This document shows, piece by piece, positions 10,980 through 22,816 of a stretch of DNA of 64,000 nt (position 1 is the first letter of the stretch; each line of letters starts with the position of its first letter). Where the stretch lies: NCBI GenBank assembly GCA_029378245.1, contig JARKIF010000001.1, positions 3,844,001 to 3,908,000 on the forward strand. Direction: 5' to 3'. Below the pieces are notes generated by a model. That model was not told the DNA's origin. It did not search any database and was given only the letters and a program-made list of their open reading frames with translations. The position numbers and the translations under genes are program-made. This DNA comes from Roridomyces roridus (lineage: Eukaryota > Basidiomycota > Agaricomycetes > Agaricales > Mycenaceae).

Positions 10980-12277
10980 ATGGCTTCCGATGCATCGTGG
11001 CGTCCCAAAAGCTCTCGAGCTCGTGTGGCCATTACCGAGCGGCTCCCTAATGAGCTGCTGGCAAAGATTGTCGAATACGCACCCAGCGCTGACCAGGCAT
11101 CGCTCAGCCGCATCTCGAAATTCTTCCACGAAATTTCCCTGCAGATTCTCAATAGCAACGTGGTTCTCCATATGATTCGCGATCGAGAGCTCGAGACGTT
11201 CTTTCGGACGATGATTGCCCATCCCGAGCGAGCCGATGCTACAAGATCCCTAACGTTCCTGAACCCGTGAGCAGGCATTCCGTTGCAACTCTGGAAGAGC
11301 TCATCATAACCTCTCGTTGCGACCACTGGCAGGCAATACTACTTGGACTTCAAATCCTCCTTCTATGATCTTCTCGCTGAATCGACTGGATTGATGAAGA
11401 ACCTGGAGCACTTCTCTGTGATTGACGGGAGCAACACAATCATAAGAGAGACGAGCATCCTCACCTGTCTCGTCTCCCTCACCTTTCCCCACCTCGCGAC
11501 GTGCCATATAGATATTACACCCACAAAAAACGGTTGCCTCGCTGTAGGACACTTTTTGGCGCGCCATCCAACTGTGACGCACCTGCGTCTCTGGCGGGCC
11601 CACGGAGCATTCGAAAACGCGAACTACAACGGTGCTGGGCTGCTCCCTCACCTTCAGCATTACGACGGAACCATCCGTTTCCTGCCCATACTCTCCTCGC
11701 GCAGTTTGACAGGGGCGCGACTCCCTTGGGAGTTGGACTTGCAGGAAATTAATGGTACCCTGGAAACATTGAGGTCCTCAATGGACTCTCGTCTCCCCAC
11801 CGCGCTGTGCTTCGACTTTTCGTATTCGTCGGACATTCTTCCGAGGACACTCTCGGTTCTCCCCGAGAGTATTCCCTGGTTAACGAGCCTCAATATTCGG
11901 ATTCTGGAGGTGCATGCACAGTCTACGGTAAGCTTCATGTTTCTGGGGATAATTTATTGACAAACGTCGCAGAGTGTCTTGAACTGTCTCAAGGAGTGCT
12001 TACCACGATTCCTTGGTCTTAAATACTTCGCACTGGAGTTCTCCCATCCGCAGCTTTTCTTCAGAGACGGCGACCTCCTAACATTGCAATCATTCACAGA
12101 CATTTGTCCCGCTGTGCAAGCCTGTTCCGTCGGTAAACAATCCTGCCTCTGCTCATCATTAAAATCTGACCATTTTCAGGGCATCACACACGGAGAAAAG
12201 TGGGCTCTCGGTGGGAGGAATACCCAATAGAGAAGTTTAAGATTGAAGCTGGATTCTCCGTGTTTGATTCCTTCTGA
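10980..12277 (+). CDS. FL2: F-box protein with LRR-like C-terminal region
   Basis: Four-exon model, all junctions in frame: 10980-11266, 11333-11927, 11973-12132, 12180-12277. The F-box reads ERLPNELLAKIVEYAPSADQASLSRISKFFHEI. Exon 2 carries SSFYDLLAES, HFLARHPTVTHLRLW and LQHYDGTIRFLP; exon 3 has LNCLKECLPRFLGLKYFAL; the last exon is WEEYPIEKFKIEAGFSVFDSF. The third join is needed to recover the last-exon frame. Likely an SCF substrate adaptor with unknown target. It lies directly behind FB2 in the same direction. Confidence 0.8.
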
Positions 12278-12692
12278 AGACGAGAAGTCACGGGTGCCAG
12301 GTACGAATGGCAAATTATGTAATGGCATTCAGGCTATTTACCGGAAAAAGCAAGCATTTCCCGCGCGTTCTGAATGCGAAATCGGACCTTGGCCCATCTC
12401 CGGGATTGGCTTGTCTGATACCATTTGCACGTACATCGTACAACGTCCGTACAGTAACTCATAAGTACGACGCCGATCCTAAATACTTATTTCTGAAGCG
12501 TTGCGCCGTATATATTATTATGCCGTTTTCTCCTAATATGAAGTAGTACACCTCGTGAGTCTGTGTCTGTGTTGTGTGGTGAGTGTGGTCGTAGGACTTC
12601 CTGTTTTGGCGACAAGCGTACTGAGTTTGTCCTTGTGTGTACGCGCTTGCTGTCATCTTCCGCTCTTTCTTCCTCCACGCTCGATCCACCAT
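12278..12692 (+). promoter_or_regulatory. FL2-FL3 intergenic with FL 5' block
   Basis: About 415 bases without a gene. The last 80 bases before FL3 carry the family 5' block (around GTACTGAGTTTGTCCTTGTG); the rest is probably FL2 3' UTR. Confidence 0.4.
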
Positions 12693-14137
12693 ATGGCTTC
12701 CGATGCCTCGCGACTCCTACACAACTCCCGTATGGCCATTACCGAGCAGCTCCCCAATGAGGTGCTAGCAGAGATCGTCGAATATGCACCCCGCCCTGAC
12801 CAGGCGTCGCTCTGCCGCATCTCGAAATTCTTCCATGAGCTTTGCCTGCCCATCCTCAATCGGAATGTCGTACTCAATATGACGCGTCGTAGCGAGCTCC
12901 AGATGTTCTTCCGGACGATGATTGCTCACCCCGAGCGCGCCGGTGCTACCAGATCCCTCACCTTCACGAACCGGTGAGTAGGCATCCGTTCAAAGGTCTC
13001 AAAGAAGTCATCCTCAACGCGCGCAGTACCTCCTACTTGCGTTTGGAATCCTCTTTCTATGATCTCCTCATCGAATCGACCAGACTGATGAAGAAACTGG
13101 AGCACTTTTCTGTGTATGACCGGAACCCCACCACATTATGTGTCCCTAAAGGGGCGATGTACATCGCGAGCTGCCTTACGTCACTCACCTTTCCCTGCCT
13201 TTCCACCTGCAGCATAGATCTTCCGTTCGACGAAAAAAAATGTTTTGATATAATACAGTTTTTGGCGCGTCATTCAACTGTAACACATCTGAGCAGCCTC
13301 ATCCACGGAGCATTCCAAGGACACCAAGCCCCCATAGTTGATTTGCTCCCTGATCTCAAACACTACGACGGGAGCATCCAACTCCTTCCCATGCTCTCCC
13401 CACGATGCCGCTTAACGGAGGTCAGGTTGCGATGGAGCGGCTATGATGATACCATCCTGCCAGTGGAACTACTGGATCCTCGTCTCCCCATCATCGTCTC
13501 CCTTGAAGACTACCACTCGTCCGACTACGAGGTGCAGAAGAGGACACTCTCACTCCTCTCAGAGAATATGTCTCATGTCGCGAGTCTACACGTACGGATC
13601 CCAGGCAGACCCGAGGCGCACACGGTAAGCTCATATTCATCGTCTTTCACATTTTTTTTTTTCATACAATGATGTTAGGAAGTCTTGGAAAGGCTCGTTA
13701 AATGCCTGCCACGATTCAGTGATCTCAAATATCTCGCTTTGGACATTCCAATGTTCAAGCCAAAGGACGGCAAGTGGCTAGTACCGCAACTATGGGCAGA
13801 TGCTTGCCCGACTCTCACAGCATGTTCCATTCGTAAGTTATACCTCTGGCTGGCCACTATCGGTATACGACCGTTTTCAGGGCACCGGGCGTCGAGGAAG
13901 GTGGACGACGGATGGGAGGAATACTCGACCCAGGAGTTTGAGGTGGAAGCAGGATTTTCCGTGTTTGAATCGTTTTTAAAGAGGGACAAGGTACGAGCAG
14001 TGGTTCGCTGCACCATATCTCCCGCTAAGCGCGCGCGAAACAGCTCTAAACCTCTCAGTCCGCACACGCCTCACGCCATCCAGTACGATACCGATAGTCA
14101 ATTAGTGTTGAAATACATGCAATCCCTACAAAGCTGA
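12693..14137 (+). CDS. FL3: F-box protein with LRR-like C-terminal region
   Basis: Four-exon model: 12693-12973, 13027-13624, 13679-13832, 13881-14137. F-box: EQLPNEVLAEIVEYAPRPDQASLCRISKFFHEL. Body motifs match FL2: SSFYDLLIESTRLMKKLEHFSV, LARHSTVTHL, LKHYDGSIQLLPMLS, VKCLPRFSDLKYLAL, WADACPTLTACSI, WEEYSTQEFEVEAGFSVFESF. It continues about 45 residues beyond the usual family end, with a basic stretch and no match to the other copies; a further intron from a GTACGA donor at about 13989 cannot be excluded. Tandem duplicate of FL2. Confidence 0.78.
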
Positions 14138-14271
14138 ATGACTGCAGTCTACACCCTTGTTGCCCGGACCATCCGGAGGGCCGAGTAGCGCGCTCAGTAA
14201 ATAACCTTGTTATGCCATTTCCCCGAGTTCCTTAGGATAATCATATACAATCGAGTATGTAACTACAGTCC

Positions 14272-15368
14272 TCACGGCGCCTCAAAGTACTCGGGCAGAA
14301 TATACGCCAGAGCCTTGTTCTTGTGCGCCGCCGGTGGGGCCATGAACGCAAACTGCATCGAGCCAACCTCCTCGGCGAGGAGCGCCTCGTCAGCCACGAG
14401 CAGACGCTCGATGACGTGTGCAGCAACATGGCGCGAGACGTCTGCGTTCTTCTTGAGGATCGCACCCACTTCGGCAGCAGTGACGCCGGCTTCGTGCGGG
14501 CGCCAAGCGTCGTAGTCGGTCGAGGTGGCGATGAGGGCGAAGCTATCCATAAACATCAGTATGAGAGTGCCGTGAAAGTGAGGAAACGCACCTAATCTCC
14601 GCCTCACGGGCGAGCTTGGCTTCCGGGAGGGCAGTCATACCGATGAGGTCGCCACCCCATTGACGGTACATCAGACTCTCCGCACGAGTAGAGAATTGGG
14701 GGCCCTCCATCACGACGAGGGTCTTTCCCGTCCACAGCTTGACACCGCTCCCCTCGTCATCAAGCGCTTGCTGGACGGCGTCCGCGAGCCACGCACCGAG
14801 GCGGGGAGAGTAGGGGTCGCTGAATCCAGTGTGCGCGACGAGGCCCGTGTCGTCAAAGAAAGTCGTAGCACGAATTCCCTTGGTGCGGTCGATGATCTGG
14901 GAGGGCAAGACGAAATGGCCTGGGGCGATTTCCTCGCGAAGGGATCCGACGGCGGAGAAGGCGATGATGGTGCGTACGCCGAGGGACTTGAGGGCTGCGA
15001 TGTTGGCACGCACGGGAATGGCGGTGGGCGATATCGTGTGGCCGCTGCCGTGCCTCGCCACGAAGGCGACTTGGGCGCCAGAAGGGAGCGCGGAAATGAC
15101 GATTGGGGACGACGGGAAACCCCAAGGCTGTGGAGAGTCCTTAGACGTCGTCAACTGAGGAGAATATGGCGCACCGTCTCTGGGTTAACTTCCCTCCTAG
15201 ACCGAGATGAGATGGACGAGCAGGATTCATGAGACCCAGCTTACACAAAGGTCAAGTTGCCCAGATTGTAGAGGCCGCTGCCGCCTATGACGCCGACGAG
15301 GACTGCAAGAGGGTGTTCAGGGTCGTCGTCGAGCTATATGCGCCGAGGGTACCTTTATCGGTGGCCAT
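14272..15368 (-). CDS. MTAP: S-methyl-5'-thioadenosine phosphorylase
   Basis: Cleaves methylthioadenosine with phosphate to adenine and methylthioribose-1-phosphate in the methionine salvage pathway, in the cytosol. Four exons: 15368-15353, 15302-15247, 15154-14592, 14542-14272 give 301 residues with all phases consistent. Family motifs: [11 protein letters not shown] (phosphate-binding start), [85 protein letters not shown]. The exon 2-3 join uses a GTGTAAG donor and is the least certain. Single copy, unlike its neighbours, so it marks an unduplicated point between the FL and CE arrays. Confidence 0.93.
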
Positions 15369-15501
15369 CGCAGCTTGGATGGTGGTGGGAGATGAAAAAA
15401 ATAATCTGACTAACCGGACCGCCCGCTTAACTGATCCGCTGATGCCCCTTTTTGTCTGTGAACAAATGTACATTTCAAGGCCCTAAACAAACAAAATACT
15501 A

Positions 15502-17801
15502 CTACTGGCCAGTAAGGTTCCCCACACTATTCCAGAACCTGGAAGCCATCAGCCGACATTCAATTCACGCACAAGAAAATACTTGCTGGCAACGCTGCAA
15601 AAGCGCATTGTTGGTCGTGATAGGACGAACATCAGGCTGCGGCGGCGCAGTGGCAGTCTCATTGAACAACATTTCCGTATTTCCAACCACGAATTTATTC
15701 CACTGCGGGGTGATCGTATTTGACACCTTGATGTTGGGGTCTTGGTTGATGATGAATGAGGTGAACGATTGCGCAAATGCGTTGATGAATTGCGTGTTGT
15801 TGAACGGTGGGGCTACGCCGCCCGGGAAGTAGTACGCGATGTCGTTTCCGTGCAGGCCTGGTGGAATGGCAAACTCGCCCTATGGCATATGATATATGAG
15901 CTTGGTATTCGAACCACTTGATCAACCGACCTTGAACGACCGCCCGACGAAAGCGTGCTGCATGTAATACGTGGGGCAGATGAAGATAGCTGGGATTCTC
16001 AGTCCCGGTTTTCGAGGGACAAGTCGAGAACTTACATTCGCCTTGAATCGCATTGACTTGGAACAACTGAGTGCCGAGGCCAGCATAAAGTTGGCTGACG
16101 ATGTTCGCTTGAGTAGTGGTGAACTTGGGGAAGAGCGCCAATGAGTATTCCTCCGCCGTCAGGTTGGTTGCTTGGTTCACGAATATCGTGCCCTCAAAGG
16201 TATTCGTGACCGAAAGAAGAGCTTGCTAGACACCAGGTCAATGTTTGCACTTGAGTGAGGGAATAGAGAGCGCACCCCATTGACTTTGCCTTCAAGGAAT
16301 GAAAGGATGGGTCTCTGGACGATGAACTCGCCGTCAATGACCGGCACGGTTGTGAAAGTGCCAAAGAAACCGGCGGAATTAACGTTGGTATTGACCGTGC
16401 TCAACAGAGTCGTGCTGGCGGCGCGCAGGCACGTCAACGCGTTCGCCGCGGAGGAGCAGCTGTTGAAAAAAGGGTCAGCTTCCGCCCGAGTGTTATAATT
16501 ATAAGAAGCGCCTCTCACTTTGCTTCAGAAACCACTTGGCTGAATATGAACTGGAAAAGATCAGTCCTGAGTGAGACAGAAAGGCTCGGCATACCTCAGA
16601 GATCGGGTCATTGAATTCATACTGAGACGGCAGGAAAGTCGAGCTGGTGATTGCACCCCGGAACAGCTGCGGTACGGTCTTTCCTCCGTTGGCGATGACC
16701 TGCTGTAAAACAGAGCCAGCCCCTGAAACCGTGTGAGATCCACACCGTGACAGCGTCCGTTCGATGGCACCTACCGGCTGATTCTCCCCAAATCGTAACC
16801 TTTTCTGGGTCCCCTCCGAATTGCGTGATCTTCGAACCAGTTGGTGGCCTTCTCAGAGATTACCAAGAGAAAACGTACATGTTGATTCACGAAACGCAAA
16901 GCAAAGTCCTGATCCACTGAGGAACGTCAGGAAAAAGGAAACCCAAATGGTACGATATCACTTACACAAACCGGCATTGAGCGCCCCATTCTCCTTCACC
17001 TCCGCACCGGCCAGGAACCCTAGAGCCTCCGCGTGAGATGTCCTCGTTCCATGAATACTAAATATTCCCACTCACCGAAAATACCGAGACGATATTGGAT
17101 GATGACGACAACGACACCACGGTTGCTTTGCCGGATAATGTCCTCCCCGTCGAACCCACTGGCGCCACCGGCAATGTACCTGGAAGTTGGTTCAGGTTCG
17201 ACTTATTTTGGTTTTTCGCAATTGAAGAGAATAGATCGCATACCCTCCACCGTGGATCCACACGAGAGTCGGAAGATCCTTTGGCGGCGTTCCCACCGCG
17301 TCGCTGGGATAGTAGACGCTGGGATGATGTGTGGTCAAAATCGAGGCGTAGCTTTGGAATGCATGCGACGAACTTGAGGAACAAACAGTCTTCACTAGCA
17401 ACAACCGCATTGGCACGCGCTTTGAGCGGGTTCGTCGGCGAGGTGCCACTCCCAGCCTTCAATTCCAATGAGATTCACTCCAAGGTGAAATTCACGTATG
17501 CATACCTGCATGCACTCGTTTGGTTGGACAGTGGCGAGCTGGAGACCTGAAGTGATCGTGGGCGGCTGCGGAGCCTTGAAACGCAGATTACCTGTGCTAG
17601 TCGTTCAGAGCAGATTCTACTCCGGTGGAAAAGAAACTCCTTACCGAGAGGAGCTGCGGCATATCGAATTCCCAAAAAGCTGGTGATATTGGTGGCAGCG
17701 TCCACCGCGCCTTGGTACTGCGCGAAACCAAGATTCACAGTCGGAGCAGCGTGTACACCGGCGAGCGGTATGCCCAGGAGGAGGAGGCCGATTGCGAGCA
17801 T
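15502..17801 (-). CDS. CE1: secreted type B carboxylesterase
   Basis: Multi-exon alpha/beta hydrolase. The ATG at 17801 begins a signal peptide (MLAIGLLLLGIPLAGVHAAP). Later exons show TVQPNECMQ, SEDCLFL, LPTLVWIHGGGY (oxyanion region), SNRGVVVVVIQYRLGIF, ITQFGGDPEKVTIWGESAG (nucleophile Ser), FRGAITSSTFLPSQYEF, CSSAANALTCL, VPVIDGEFIVQRP, FVNQATNLTAEEYSLALFPKF, ICPTYYMQHAF, IPPGLHGNDIAYYFPGG (catalytic His) and the shared last exon FWNSVGNLTGQ. At least a dozen short introns interrupt it. Probably hydrolyses extracellular esters; the substrate is not evident. First unit of a four-gene tandem array. Confidence 0.85.
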
Positions 17802-17856
17802 TTTTTTGCTGGTGGGATGGGACGGGGAATTCGATCGAGTGTGGTGCACGGCGTTT

Positions 17857-17872
17857 TGGTTTTTAAACCGCG
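17857..17872 (-). promoter_or_regulatory. Core promoter of CE1 (TATA-like)
   Basis: A GGTTTAAAAACC box lies about 60 bases upstream of the start codon, followed by a GTGCAC motif. The pair recurs before CE2, CE3 and CE4. Confidence 0.5.
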
Positions 17873-18836
17873 TTACTTGCGCCCACCATTCTGACATATG
17901 CATGCTTGGAAGAACCGTCAAAGGGCACGAGGGCGGTCATGAGTTCACTCCTCAGACCGCCACTTCGGCGGCGCTTCTCATGAATGTGGGGCCTAGAGAA
18001 AGAGAGGGTTCTTGGATTTCGGTTTGATGTCCAAGTTATTCTTGTGTTCGATGCCGGCCAGCTGCAGTATAGAACTCTGACTAGAGAATGAGATCTAGGG
18101 GGCCAGCAGAGTCCAAAGCCAAAGGATGGGACCGTGTGAGCACAGACTGCGTGGCAATTGAGGCTATTTTCTATTTAATAACGCCGTAAGAAGCCCACGT
18201 TTTCGAGATATCCGGCCGACCACATCTCGTTTTCACTGGAGCCGATTGAACGGAGAGCGGCTGGAGATCGGGATGCAGTTCATGGTAATTGCCAAGTAAT
18301 TTCTCCCAGGAATAATCGGAAGAAGCTAGAATTGGACGAGAGTCTGGAGCCTGGACGAGGAGAATGGTCCAAAATGGTAGTAGAACGCTGAGTCAGCAGA
18401 GTGAGAATCGAATCATGATGACAAGGAGTGGCGCGGTCAGGTGACTTTGATTGATGTGAAACTTTGTGCCCGCCAAGCGATTAGTAGTCTAACTTATCCT
18501 GACTTGTCGCACTTAGCGTCTGTCACAGATATCAGAGACTACTAAGGTAGAGCGCAGGCGCATCAATCAACATCACGTGTTGCCGCGGTCGAGTTTGTAT
18601 CGCTATGAACTCTTTGCGCATCTCAATTTTGGGGAATCTGGCTCCGTGGGGCCCTCAGGAAAGTCCATACCTTGGGCTTCACGGAGCCCGATTTGCAAAA
18701 TTTCCCTTATTCAAGGCCCCAATGGCTTATCTGTCGGAAGTACTGTTTCACGTGATGTTGATCGATGCGCCTGCGCTCTACCTTACGCTCACGCCCGTTT
18801 TGTCTGCACAAATGTACAGTTCAACAAGTACCAATA
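17873..18836. other. CE1-CE2 spacer, no gene
   Basis: About 960 bases. Shares blocks with the CE2-CE3 spacer, for example AATAACGCCGTAAGAAGCCC at about 18177 and 22075, so it belongs to the tandem repeat unit. No open gene recognised. Confidence 0.5.
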
Positions 18837-21716
18837 CTACTGCCCGGTGAGATTCCCAACGCTATTCCAGAACCTAAAAGCCATAAGTTGACATTCAATT
18901 AACACAGGAAAACACTTACTGGCAACGCTGCAAAAGCGCATTATTCGTCGTGATAGGACGGACGTCAGGCTGCGGCGGCGCAGCAGCAGTCTCATTGAAC
19001 AACATCTCCGTATTTCCAACCACGAATTTATTCCACTGGGGCGTGATCGTATTGGACACCTTGATGTTGGGGTCCTGGTTGATGATAAACGACGTGAACG
19101 ATTGCGCAAATGCGTTGATGAATTGCGTGTTGTTAAACGGCGGGGTTGCTCCTCCCGGGAAGTAGAAGGCCACATCTTCACCGTGCAAGCCCGGTGGAAT
19201 TGCAAACTCGCCCTAACACGTGTGAGTTTCGGGTTTGAATTACTTGTTGAACCAACCTTGAACGACCTCCCGAGGAAGGCGTGCTGCATGTAGTACGTCG
19301 GGCAGATGAAGATGGCTGGTATACTCAGATAAAGTCTCCGACTAATCAGAGCACTCACATTCGCCTTGAATGGCATCGACCTGGAACAACTGCGTCCCCA
19401 GGCCACCGTAGAGTTGGCTGACAATATTGGCCTGAGTCTGGGTAAACTTGGGGAACAGTGCCAATGAATATTCCTCCGCCGTCAGGTTAGTCGCCTGGTT
19501 GACAAATGCTGTACCCTCAAAGGTGTTGGTAACCGAAAGAAGAGCTTGCTGGACAGCAAGTCAGCGCGTTGCAGTTGATTGAGGGAATAAGGGGCGCACC
19601 CCATTGACTTTGCCTTCAAGCAATGAAAGCGTGGGTCTCTGCACAATAAAGTGGCCGTCGATGACAGGTACGGTGGTGAACGTGCCAAAGAAGCCAGCAG
19701 AGTTGATGTTGGCATTGACCGTACTCAGCAGAGTCGTGCTTGTGGCACGCAAGCACGTCAACGCGTTCGCCGCCGAGGAGCAGCTGTTAAAGAATCAGGG
19801 ATTGCTCGAGTGGTAAGAGAAGCGTCTCCAACTTTGCTTGAGAAACGACTTCGCTGAACAGGAACTGAGGGAAAGCTCAGTAACAAGCTAGGTAGGATAG
19901 CTCGGCATACCTCGATGATCGGGTCATTGAATTCATATTGAGACGGCAGGAAAGTAGAGCTGGTAATTGCACCCCGGAACAGCTGCGGTACGGTCTTTCC
20001 TCCGTTGGCGACAACCTGCTGTAACACAGAGCCAGCCCCTGAAACCGTGTGAGACACCAACACAGTTCTGGCCAATGGCACCTACCGGCGGATTCACTGC
20101 ATTCCGTGGCCCCCTCGGCAGACCCTGCCTAGATCGGGCTATGTCTGCCGAGGTCTGCCGATGTGCCTAAGCGAGGTCTGCCCGGCGGCCCCGGCCCCAC
20201 TCTGCCTAGGTCGGGCTATGTCTGCCGAGGGTGGGTCTAGATCGCCTCTGCCCGGGTGGGGCAGGGTTGGGGCAGGGCTGGCTCGGCCTTGGGGCGTACA
20301 ATGCTAATATCCATTCCACTGTCTCAGTATCTCTGTGAAGTTCACCGTTGCCACCGAGACGAACTCAAAATTAGCAACTGCCACTTGACGCCTGTGGGAA
20401 GGCGCGGACAAGCATCACATTTGCCGCATTTGTACGCCGAAAAGTTCCCCACGACTCACGTCAAACGCTCGCCGGTTCAGTGCGCCTTCCGGTTCATTCT
20501 ATTCCCGGGGATTGTCTACTAATTTCGAGTGCCAGGAACCCATACCAAGCCTGGCAGACCGAGGCAGACTCTCCCCCAGGGTCGGACTGAGCAGGGTCTG
20601 CCGAGGCGCCCTAGGCAGACCCTCTGCCGAGGCGCCCTAGGCAGACCCTCTGCCTAGGAGGCTACGGAATGCAGTGATTCTCCCCAAATCATAACTTTTT
20701 CTGGGTCGCCTCCGAATTGCGTGATCTTCAAATGACTTAGTTTTTGCGCTCTATCACCGACTTGGGGACACGTACATGTTGATTCACGAAACGCAAAGCA
20801 AAGTCTTGATCCACTGAAAACCATGGCAAGCCCTCGTCAGCACCCGTAAAAAAGGGAACACAAATGACACGATGTTGCTTACACAAACCGGCGTTGAGCA
20901 CCCCATTTTCTTTCACCTCCGCACCGGCCAGGAACCCTACAACTTGCGCGTGAGATTCCCCATCCCAAAAAGCTACATGAATTCTCCCACTCACCGAAAA
21001 TACCGAGACGATATTGGATGATGACGACAACCACACCGCGGTTGCTTTGCCGGATAATGTCTTCGCCGTTGAAAGAGCTCCCAGCTCCGGCAACGTACCT
21101 GGTCAATTACGGAGGTTGGTTTTGGTTGATTTGAAGAAAGAATAGAATAGATTCATACCCTCCGCCGTGGATCCACACGAGAGTCGGAAGATCCTTTGGG
21201 GGCGTTCCCACTGCGTCGCTGGGGTAGTAGACGCTGGGATGTGTGGTCAAAATCAAGGCGTGGCTCTGGAGTGTATGAAACAACGAACTTGAGGAACAGA
21301 CAGTCTTCACTCGGAACGACGGAGGCAGCACGCGCTTTGAGCGGGTTGGTCGGGGATATTCCATCCCCAGACTGGCGGATGAGCGAAAACTATGTATGTG
21401 ACGCGTATATTTACTCACCTGCATACATTCGTTCGGCTGCACAGTGGCGAGCTGGACACCCGGCGTGATCAAGGGCGGCGCTGGGGCTCTGAATCGCAAG
21501 TCGCCTGGGTGTGTCGTCCCGTCAGAACGCGCCCACTCCACCAACGAATATCTCACCAAGCGGTGGCGCAGCATACCGAATACCCAAAAAGCTTGTTATG
21601 TTGGTAGCAGCATCCACCGCTCCTTGGTACTGCGCGAACCCCAGATTCACAGTCGGAGCAGCCTGTACACCGGCGAGCGGTATGCCCAGGAGGAGGAGGA
21701 GGCCGATTGTGAGCAT
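18837..21716 (-). pseudogene. CE2: carboxylesterase split by a transposon in its catalytic serine codon
   Basis: Same architecture as CE1: signal peptide MLTIGLLLLLGIPLAGVQAAP from 21716, oxyanion WIHGGGY, IIRQSNRGVVVVIIQYRLGIF, His exon PPGLHGEDVAFYF, and last exon ending LTGQ. A 582-bp element (20095-20676) interrupts the GESAG codons just after the first base of the serine triplet. Reading on into the element regenerates a serine codon, adds six residues and stops. The enzyme should therefore be inactive unless the element is excised. Everything else appears open, so the insertion looks recent. Confidence 0.85.
20095..20676. mobile_element. Non-autonomous CACTA-like DNA transposon
   Basis: A 582-bp insertion with terminal inverted repeats CACTGCATTCCGTGGCC and its complement (16 of 17 bases match), flanked by a 3-bp duplication ATT (20092-20094 and 20677-20679). 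Ends in CACTG/CAGTG plus a 3-bp target duplication fit the CACTA/EnSpm superfamily. Both subterminal regions carry many copies of TCTGCC(G/T)AGG in both directions, another CACTA trait. The central 250 bases have no transposase-like frame. Confidence 0.8.
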
Positions 21717-21770
21717 TTTTCAAGCTGGTGGGATGCACAGAGTTCAAGCGAGTGGGGTGCACGGCGTTTT

Positions 21771-21783
21771 GGTTTTTAAACCG
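21771..21783 (-). promoter_or_regulatory. Core promoter of CE2 (TATA-like)
   Basis: Same GGTTTAAAAACC box and neighbouring GTGCAC as upstream of CE1. Confidence 0.45.
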
Positions 21784-22816
21784 CGTTACGCCCACCATTC
21801 TGACATATGCACACTTGGAAGAATCGTCAAAGTGGCACGGGGGCGGTCATGGGTTCCATCGTTAGACCGCCGCTTTCCATGAATGTGGGGCCTCGAGAAA
21901 GAGAGGGTTCTTGCATTTTAGTTTGATGCCCAAGCTATTCCTTGTGTTCGATGCCAATCGATTGTTAGACAACTTTTCTTGGAGATCAAGAGCTAGAGAG
22001 CCACCAAAGACTAGATCCAAAGGATACCCTGCAAGAGCAGAGACTGCGTGGCAATTAATGCTATTTTATAGCTAATAACGCCGTAAGAAGCCCACGTTTT
22101 CGAGACACTGGACCCGAATGAACGGAGAGCCAACCTACTGTGAAGGGTGACAATCAAAGGGCTGGAGATCTGGACGCCGTTTATGGGAATAGTTCCCAGG
22201 AATGGTTGAGGAATGGTCGAAAGAAGGGATGATTCCGGATGATTCTTGAATGATTCGACCAGAGTCTTGAGGAGAATGGTCCAGAATGACAGTAGAGCGC
22301 TGAGTCAGCGGAGCAAGATCGAAAGTCAGAGGCAAGTCAAGAGCATGATGATGGTGGGTTCGAAAGAGAAGGAGTGGCACGGCGAGGTGACTTTGATTGA
22401 CGTCGCTTGCCGGCCCCAGTTTGGACGTCCGACCTTCTTCGGCCTTCTTCGCAACTTCTTCCATGTTCCCCATCAACATGAAGAAGACAGACGGAAGGCG
22501 ACCTCGACTATGCTGGCTACTGGTGACCAGCAGGAACCGACTGCTGCCAGAGGCTCAACTTTCCCGCCAGTGTCAAGCTTTGTTCGTAGATTCAATGTCT
22601 AGGTAGATATGTGAAATGCATATTGAAATTTCATCGACTAGTCAAGCCCAGAGAGCAGTAGCGACAGCAAAAAAAAACAAATCACAGTCTCCATGGTGGT
22701 GTACATTGATCAGTATGAATTTATTGGGCTTATCCTACTTAGCGTCAGTATGTTCACGCCCCTTTTGTTCTGTGCACAAATAATGTACATTGCCGTTGAC
22801 GAATAGAATACCAATA
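21784..22816. other. CE2-CE3 spacer with GT2 3'-flank homology
   Basis: About 1 kb without a gene. Bases about 22572-22690 resemble the 3' flank of the GT2 gene (29128-29290), including a run like GTAGCGACAGCAAAAAAAAAC. See the matching copy at 25842-26005. Confidence 0.5.
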
